A DNA stretch of 64,000 nucleotides from an uncultured Eubacteriales bacterium. Its GTDB lineage: Bacteria > Bacillota > Clostridia > Oscillospirales > CAG-272. The stretch is taken from positions 131,988 to 195,987 of the forward strand of contig CAKRTQ010000003.1 of NCBI GenBank assembly GCA_934402395.1, read 5' to 3'. The notes beneath the pieces were generated by a model. It had not been told where the DNA came from. It saw nothing but the letters and a program-made list of their open reading frames with translations, and searched no databases. This document shows positions 60,957-64,000 of the stretch, piece by piece. Both the position numbers and the translations under genes were made by a program. The number at the start of each line of letters is the position of its first letter. The first letter of the stretch is position 1.

Positions 60957-61949
60957 TCATATCAGCCCATGCTGCCTCTTGTATTCACGGTAGACCTTCA
61001 TCGCGCCGATGTTTGGTGCGATGCGTGCGGCATCGGGAGCAACTCCCGCAGCTTTTATCCCGTAGATATTCAGCATTTCAAGAAAAAGCTCGCGCAGCGG
61101 CGATGAACCGCCGACGTACACCGGCTGACCTTCAGGCAATGCATGCATGAGCCGCATATCTCCCTCAAGTATCGCTCCCATCATAAAGTTTGCGGCATCA
61201 TCGGCATCCTTACCTATGCGCTTCATGACCCAGACCTTTGAAAGCGCTGGCGACAGTCCCCATTCCGACGCGAATTCCGCCCCCCACCGGAGCATTTCCG
61301 GCTTTATGACCTGAATGACGGGCGACGGCACGGCGCGCCGCAGAAGCGTGTTTTCGGAAACGGCTGCCGTAAGCTCGCCGCACATGGATGAATATATCTT
61401 TTCGATCTTCCCTTCCTTGTTCACACTGATTATCTTATTGTATGAACCGGGAAGCAGCAGCGTGAACGCGCCGCGTATCCCCATTTCCTCGGCAATACCG
61501 TAAAGCTCGCATTCCTCGCCGCTCATGACCTCGGTATACATTATGTCGCCCACGCCTTTTACACCGGGAATAAACAGTATCGGTATCGCAGAGACATCCG
61601 GCATATGTACAAGTTCGGAATGTGCGGCGGTATCCTCGAACGACGTCGGCATGACCACGTGATGGATATGATGTATGCCGACGTGAGATGAAAGCGTGCC
61701 CGAGCATATGACCGCCTCGACATCGGACTCGCCCAGCGAGTTGCGCGAGAGAAGCTCGCGTATCGCGCGTCCGAGCGTCTCGCGCAATATCTCATCCGAA
61801 CGTTCACGCACCGCGTCGCGCACTCCGGTTTTATATTTTATCTCGTCAAGCGGGATCTTATCGCCCGGCGCGGCTGCCGCGCCTGCCGCCGCATCGTGAT
61901 AAAGGCGCAGACGCATATTTGTTGTTCCGCAATCCACAAGAATAAGCAT
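60957..61949 (-). CDS. DgoK-family sugar kinase (2-dehydro-3-deoxygalactonokinase-like)
   Basis: ASKHA-fold kinase of 330 residues: ILVDCGTTNMRLRLY, ICSGTLSSHVG, MSGEECELYG (family MRGEETQ-LG), LLLPGSYNKIISV (family LPGTHSKW), YVGGSSPL and terminal APNIGAMKVYRE. DgoK phosphorylates 2-keto-3-deoxygalactonate in galactonate catabolism, but no dgoA/dgoD lies near, so the sugar acid is uncertain. GAAGG eight bases before ATG. Confidence 0.85.
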   Translation of the reverse strand: MLILVDCGTTNMRLRLYHDAAAGAAAAPGDKIPLDEIKYKTGVRDAVRERSDEILRETLGRAIRELLSRNSLGESDVEAVICSGTLSSHVGIHHIHHVVMPTSFEDTAAHSELVHMPDVSAIPILFIPGVKGVGDIMYTEVMSGEECELYGIAEEMGIRGAFTLLLPGSYNKIISVNKEGKIEKIYSSMCGELTAAVSENTLLRRAVPSPVIQVIKPEMLRWGAEFASEWGLSPALSKVWVMKRIGKDADDAANFMMGAILEGDMRLMHALPEGQPVYVGGSSPLRELFLEMLNIYGIKAAGVAPDAARIAPNIGAMKVYREYKRQHGLI

Positions 61950-61998
61950 TTATATGACCTTCCTTATCTTTACAGGCAGTTTGTTTGATCTTTGCAAC

Positions 61999-62027
61999 AT
62001 TATACTACAAAAAAACGCCGGTGTCTA
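61999..62027 (-). promoter_or_regulatory. Sigma-A promoter of the DgoK-like gene
   Basis: TAGACA (62022-62027), 17 bases, TATAAT (61999-62004), minus strand. Confidence 0.78.
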
Positions 62028-62047
62028 TACGGACCAGTCTTTTTTTA

Positions 62048-62076
62048 TTGACATTTTCCGCGTATGCTGATATAAT
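62048..62076 (+). promoter_or_regulatory. Consensus sigma-A promoter of the HerA-like gene
   Basis: TTGACA (62048-62053), 17 bases, TATAAT (62071-62076) with extended TGA. Confidence 0.92.
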
Positions 62077-62121
62077 ATCATTTGTAAATAAGATCACAAC
62101 ATCACACAAGAGGTACATAAT

Positions 62122-63624
62122 ATGCTCAAGGACGGAAAACTTCTGATAGGCAGAGGCGACACCGATGCCGCAATTCTTCCCGCAATGGCAAACAGGCACG
62201 GTCTCATTGCCGGAGCAACGGGAACCGGTAAAACAATAACGCTGAAGGTGATGGCGGAATCCTTCTCCGATCTCGGCGTTCCGGTGTTTCTTGCCGATGT
62301 CAAGGGCGATCTCGGCGGCTGCGTAAAGGCAGGAACTATGAACTCCGCCATAGAAAAACGTCTCAGCGGCATGGGCATCGACCCATCGGAATTCCCGCTG
62401 AAGAACTATCCCGTCCGGTTCTGGGACGTTTACGGCGAAGGCGGACACCCTGTAAGGACCACCGTAAGCGAGATGGGCTCGACACTGCTTGCACGTCTTC
62501 TCGGTCTAACCGATGTACAGGCGGGTGTGCTTTCCATCGTTTTCCGCGTTGCGGACGACAAGGGCTGGCTGCTCATCGACCTCAAGGACCTTCGCTCAAT
62601 GGTGGCATATGTTGCCGACCACGCCTCGGAGCTTCTGAACGAATACGGCAATATTTCCCGTCAGTCTGCCGGTGCGATACAACGCGCACTGCTTCAGCTT
62701 GAGGATGCGGGCGGAACTCTCTTTTTCGGCGAACCCGACATAAAGCTTGAGGACTGGATGCAGACCGATACCGACGGACGCGGCTTTATAAACATATTCC
62801 ACTGCGCTAAGCTCTATCAGTCGCCGTTGCTTTACTCGACCTTCATGCTCTGGCTGCTTGCCGAGCTTTTTGAAGAGCTTCCCGAGGCAGGCGACCTTGA
62901 AAAGCCCAAACTCGTCTTTTTCTTTGATGAGGCTCATCTGCTCTTCAACGGCGCTCCCAAAGCACTGCGCGACAAGGTGGAGCAGGTCGTAAAGCTTATA
63001 CGTTCCAAGGGAGTCGGGATTTATTTTATCACTCAGCAGCCCTCGGACATTCCCGATCCGATACTTGCGCAGCTGGGCAACCGCGTTCAGCACGCACTGC
63101 GCGCGTACACTCCCGCCGAGCAAAAGGCCATACGTGCGGCGGCGCAATCCTTCCGTGTCAATCCCAAATTCGATACCGAAGAGGTCCTGACCGCTCTCGG
63201 CACCGGCGAGGCGCTCGTGAGCTTTCTTGACGAAAAAGGCAGACCGACCATCGCCGAGCGCGCGACCATTCTGCCGCCGCAATCCGCTATGGGGGCTATC
63301 GATGATGCACGGCGGAAAGCGGAGATCCACGCCGACAATATGTTCGGCAAGTATGAAGTATCGGTAGACAACGAATCCGCATACGAAATAATCAACGCAG
63401 AAAAACAGGAAGAAACGGAGCGCGCCGAAAAAGAAGCGCGTGAGCTTGCCGAGGAAAAAGAAAAAGCAGCCAAAGCCAAAGAAAAAGAAAAAGCCAAAAA
63501 ATCCTCATCGCGCAAAAAATCCACTTTTTCAAAAGTGGCTGATTCCGCAATGAGCAGTGTCGGGCGCGAGATCGGCAGACAGATCGGGCGCGGGCTTTTC
63601 GGCACGATCAAAAAACTGTTCTGA
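62122..63624 (+). CDS. HerA-like ATPase (DUF853/YjgR family)
   Basis: 500 residues. Walker A GATGTGKT (31-38), FLADVKGDLGG, Walker B LVFFFDEAHLLF, KLIRSKGVGIYFITQQPSDI (sensor) and LGNRVQHALRAYTPAEQKAI. DUF853 proteins belong to the FtsK-HerA family; cellular function is not known. The C-terminal 90 residues form a Lys/Glu coiled coil and a basic, Gly-rich end (REIGRQIGRGLFGTI). No NurA nuclease partner is adjacent. GAGG eight bases before ATG. Confidence 0.93.
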   Translation: MLKDGKLLIGRGDTDAAILPAMANRHGLIAGATGTGKTITLKVMAESFSDLGVPVFLADVKGDLGGCVKAGTMNSAIEKRLSGMGIDPSEFPLKNYPVRFWDVYGEGGHPVRTTVSEMGSTLLARLLGLTDVQAGVLSIVFRVADDKGWLLIDLKDLRSMVAYVADHASELLNEYGNISRQSAGAIQRALLQLEDAGGTLFFGEPDIKLEDWMQTDTDGRGFINIFHCAKLYQSPLLYSTFMLWLLAELFEELPEAGDLEKPKLVFFFDEAHLLFNGAPKALRDKVEQVVKLIRSKGVGIYFITQQPSDIPDPILAQLGNRVQHALRAYTPAEQKAIRAAAQSFRVNPKFDTEEVLTALGTGEALVSFLDEKGRPTIAERATILPPQSAMGAIDDARRKAEIHADNMFGKYEVSVDNESAYEIINAEKQEETERAEKEARELAEEKEKAAKAKEKEKAKKSSSRKKSTFSKVADSAMSSVGREIGRQIGRGLFGTIKKLF

Positions 63625-63640
63625 AAATCATTATCTCATG

Positions 63641-63668
63641 TGGCTGTCACGCATCGGCGCGGCAGCCA
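63641..63668. terminator. Imperfect GGCTGTC hairpin after the HerA-like gene
   Basis: TGGCTGTCACGC (63641-63652) with GCGCGGCAGCCA (63657-63668), one mismatch and one G-U pair, T run after 63675. A diverged member of the GGCTGTCGCGC family. Confidence 0.65.
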
Positions 63669-63733
63669 TACGCATTTTGTCAAACAAAACACCGCAAAAA
63701 AAGCATCGCAAAAATAGATTTTTACAATTTCGT

Positions 63734-63763
63734 TTTACATTTCACGACACAATGTGATATAAT
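63734..63763 (+). promoter_or_regulatory. Sigma-A promoter driving the tandem repeat
   Basis: TTTACA (63734-63739), 18 bases, extended -10 TGATATAAT (TATAAT 63758-63763). Transcription would begin near 63770, inside the first bases of the repeat. Confidence 0.7.
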
Positions 63764-63766
63764 AGA

Positions 63767-64000
63767 ATGCGGAATAATATCAGCACAAGATCTGCGTACC
63801 GGTTTCCGCATTCGCGAGTTTGCCGCGCCGGGCACCCGCCCGCCGCCGTTTTTACGGTCCCGGCAAACTCCTAAGCTCAGCCAAAAGCCGTATGCGGAAT
63901 AATATCAGCACAAGATCTGCGTGCCGGTTTCCGCATTCGCGAGTTTGCCGCGCCGGGCACCCGCCCGCCGCCGTTTTTACGGTCCCGGCAAACTCCTAAG
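63767..64000 (+). repeat. Tandem 125-bp repeat, likely structured non-coding RNA array (continues past window)
   Basis: Unit 1 runs 63767-63891, unit 2 63892 to the window end (109 bases seen). The copies differ at one base only (A at 63798, G at 63923). Each unit can form a hairpin ATGCGGAA (63767-63774)/TTCCGCAT (63804-63811) and a second stem GAGTTTGCCG (63816-63825)/CGGCAAACTC (63861-63870), the latter with an inner hairpin CCGTTTTTACGG; a competing pairing GCCGGG/CCCGGC is possible. No open frame with a ribosome site. I recognise no Rfam-type consensus (not tRNA, 6S, SRP RNA, RNase P, tmRNA or a known riboswitch). Confidence 0.7.

Noticed and set aside
63767..64000. CRISPR array
   Set aside because: Repeat unit is 125 bp with no variable spacers and no cas genes nearby.
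63767..64000. Tandem tRNA or rRNA leader
   Set aside because: No T-loop GTTCRA, no acceptor stem or CCA, and no rRNA sequence in reach; cannot be excluded that an rRNA operon follows beyond the window.

Overview
The window reads as a chromosomal segment of an anaerobic Firmicute of class Clostridia, most likely an uncultured gut-type lineage. Evidence is the Gram-positive gene set (WhiA, YlxM, KhpA, PcrA, a SpoIID/LytB protein, a BofC-like domain, the UPF0237/UPF0210 pair, a GlpK plus lactate dehydrogenase), dense AGGAGG-type ribosome binding sites, and housekeeping promoters that are almost all TTGACA-17 bp-TATAAT. Composition is moderately GC-rich except for one AT-rich lipoprotein gene at 7973-9349. 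I see no rRNA, tRNA, transposase, prophage or CRISPR array.

Layout. 1-6595 (minus): the 5' part of pcrA (cut by the window edge), a 47-residue Asn/Gln-only peptide, and a secA operon with two membrane proteins of unknown function. 6774-7832: mnmA. 7973-10047: two exported lipoproteins. 10165-13347: a class A penicillin-binding protein divergent from a BofC-like secreted protein. 13349-19448 (minus): dnaE, whiA, murB and a HAD phosphatase, a clostridial cluster here lacking rapZ and yvcK. 19641-29724 (plus): coaE, lytic transglycosylase, M18 aminopeptidase, prfA, Sua5/YwlC, a type II topoisomerase A subunit, a coiled-coil exported protein and a SpoIID-family protein. 29792-31555: PHP phosphoesterase and deoC. 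31613-39263 (minus): one directon running Xer recombinase, MutS-like ATPase, Lrp regulator, aminotransferase, then a four-gene cluster that looks like a biotin-dependent decarboxylase but has lost its catalytic and biotin-binding parts. 39438-42964: a membrane protein, HAD phosphatase, SGNH lipoprotein and cytidylate-kinase-like protein. 43293-53517: polA, M29 aminopeptidase, UPF0210/UPF0237, ACT protein, endonuclease/phosphatase, tandem class II aldolase, lactate dehydrogenase, YhhN. 53534-58200 (minus): glpK, an Ala-rich protein, and the ylxM-ffh-rpsP-khpA operon, which lacks its usual rimM-trmD-rplS tail. 58399-63624: an ABC-type ATPase, DUF4097 lipoprotein, mscL, a DgoK-like kinase and a HerA-like ATPase. 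63767-64000: a tandem 125-bp repeat behind its own promoter.

Most of the window is core metabolism and information processing. The parts that stand out are the degenerate carboxyltransferase operon (31613-34906), the tandem structured repeat at the right edge, the Asn/Gln peptide, a perfect palindrome sitting at the start site of the SRP operon, and a family of related hairpins (core GGCTGT...ACAGCC) reused as terminators across the window.
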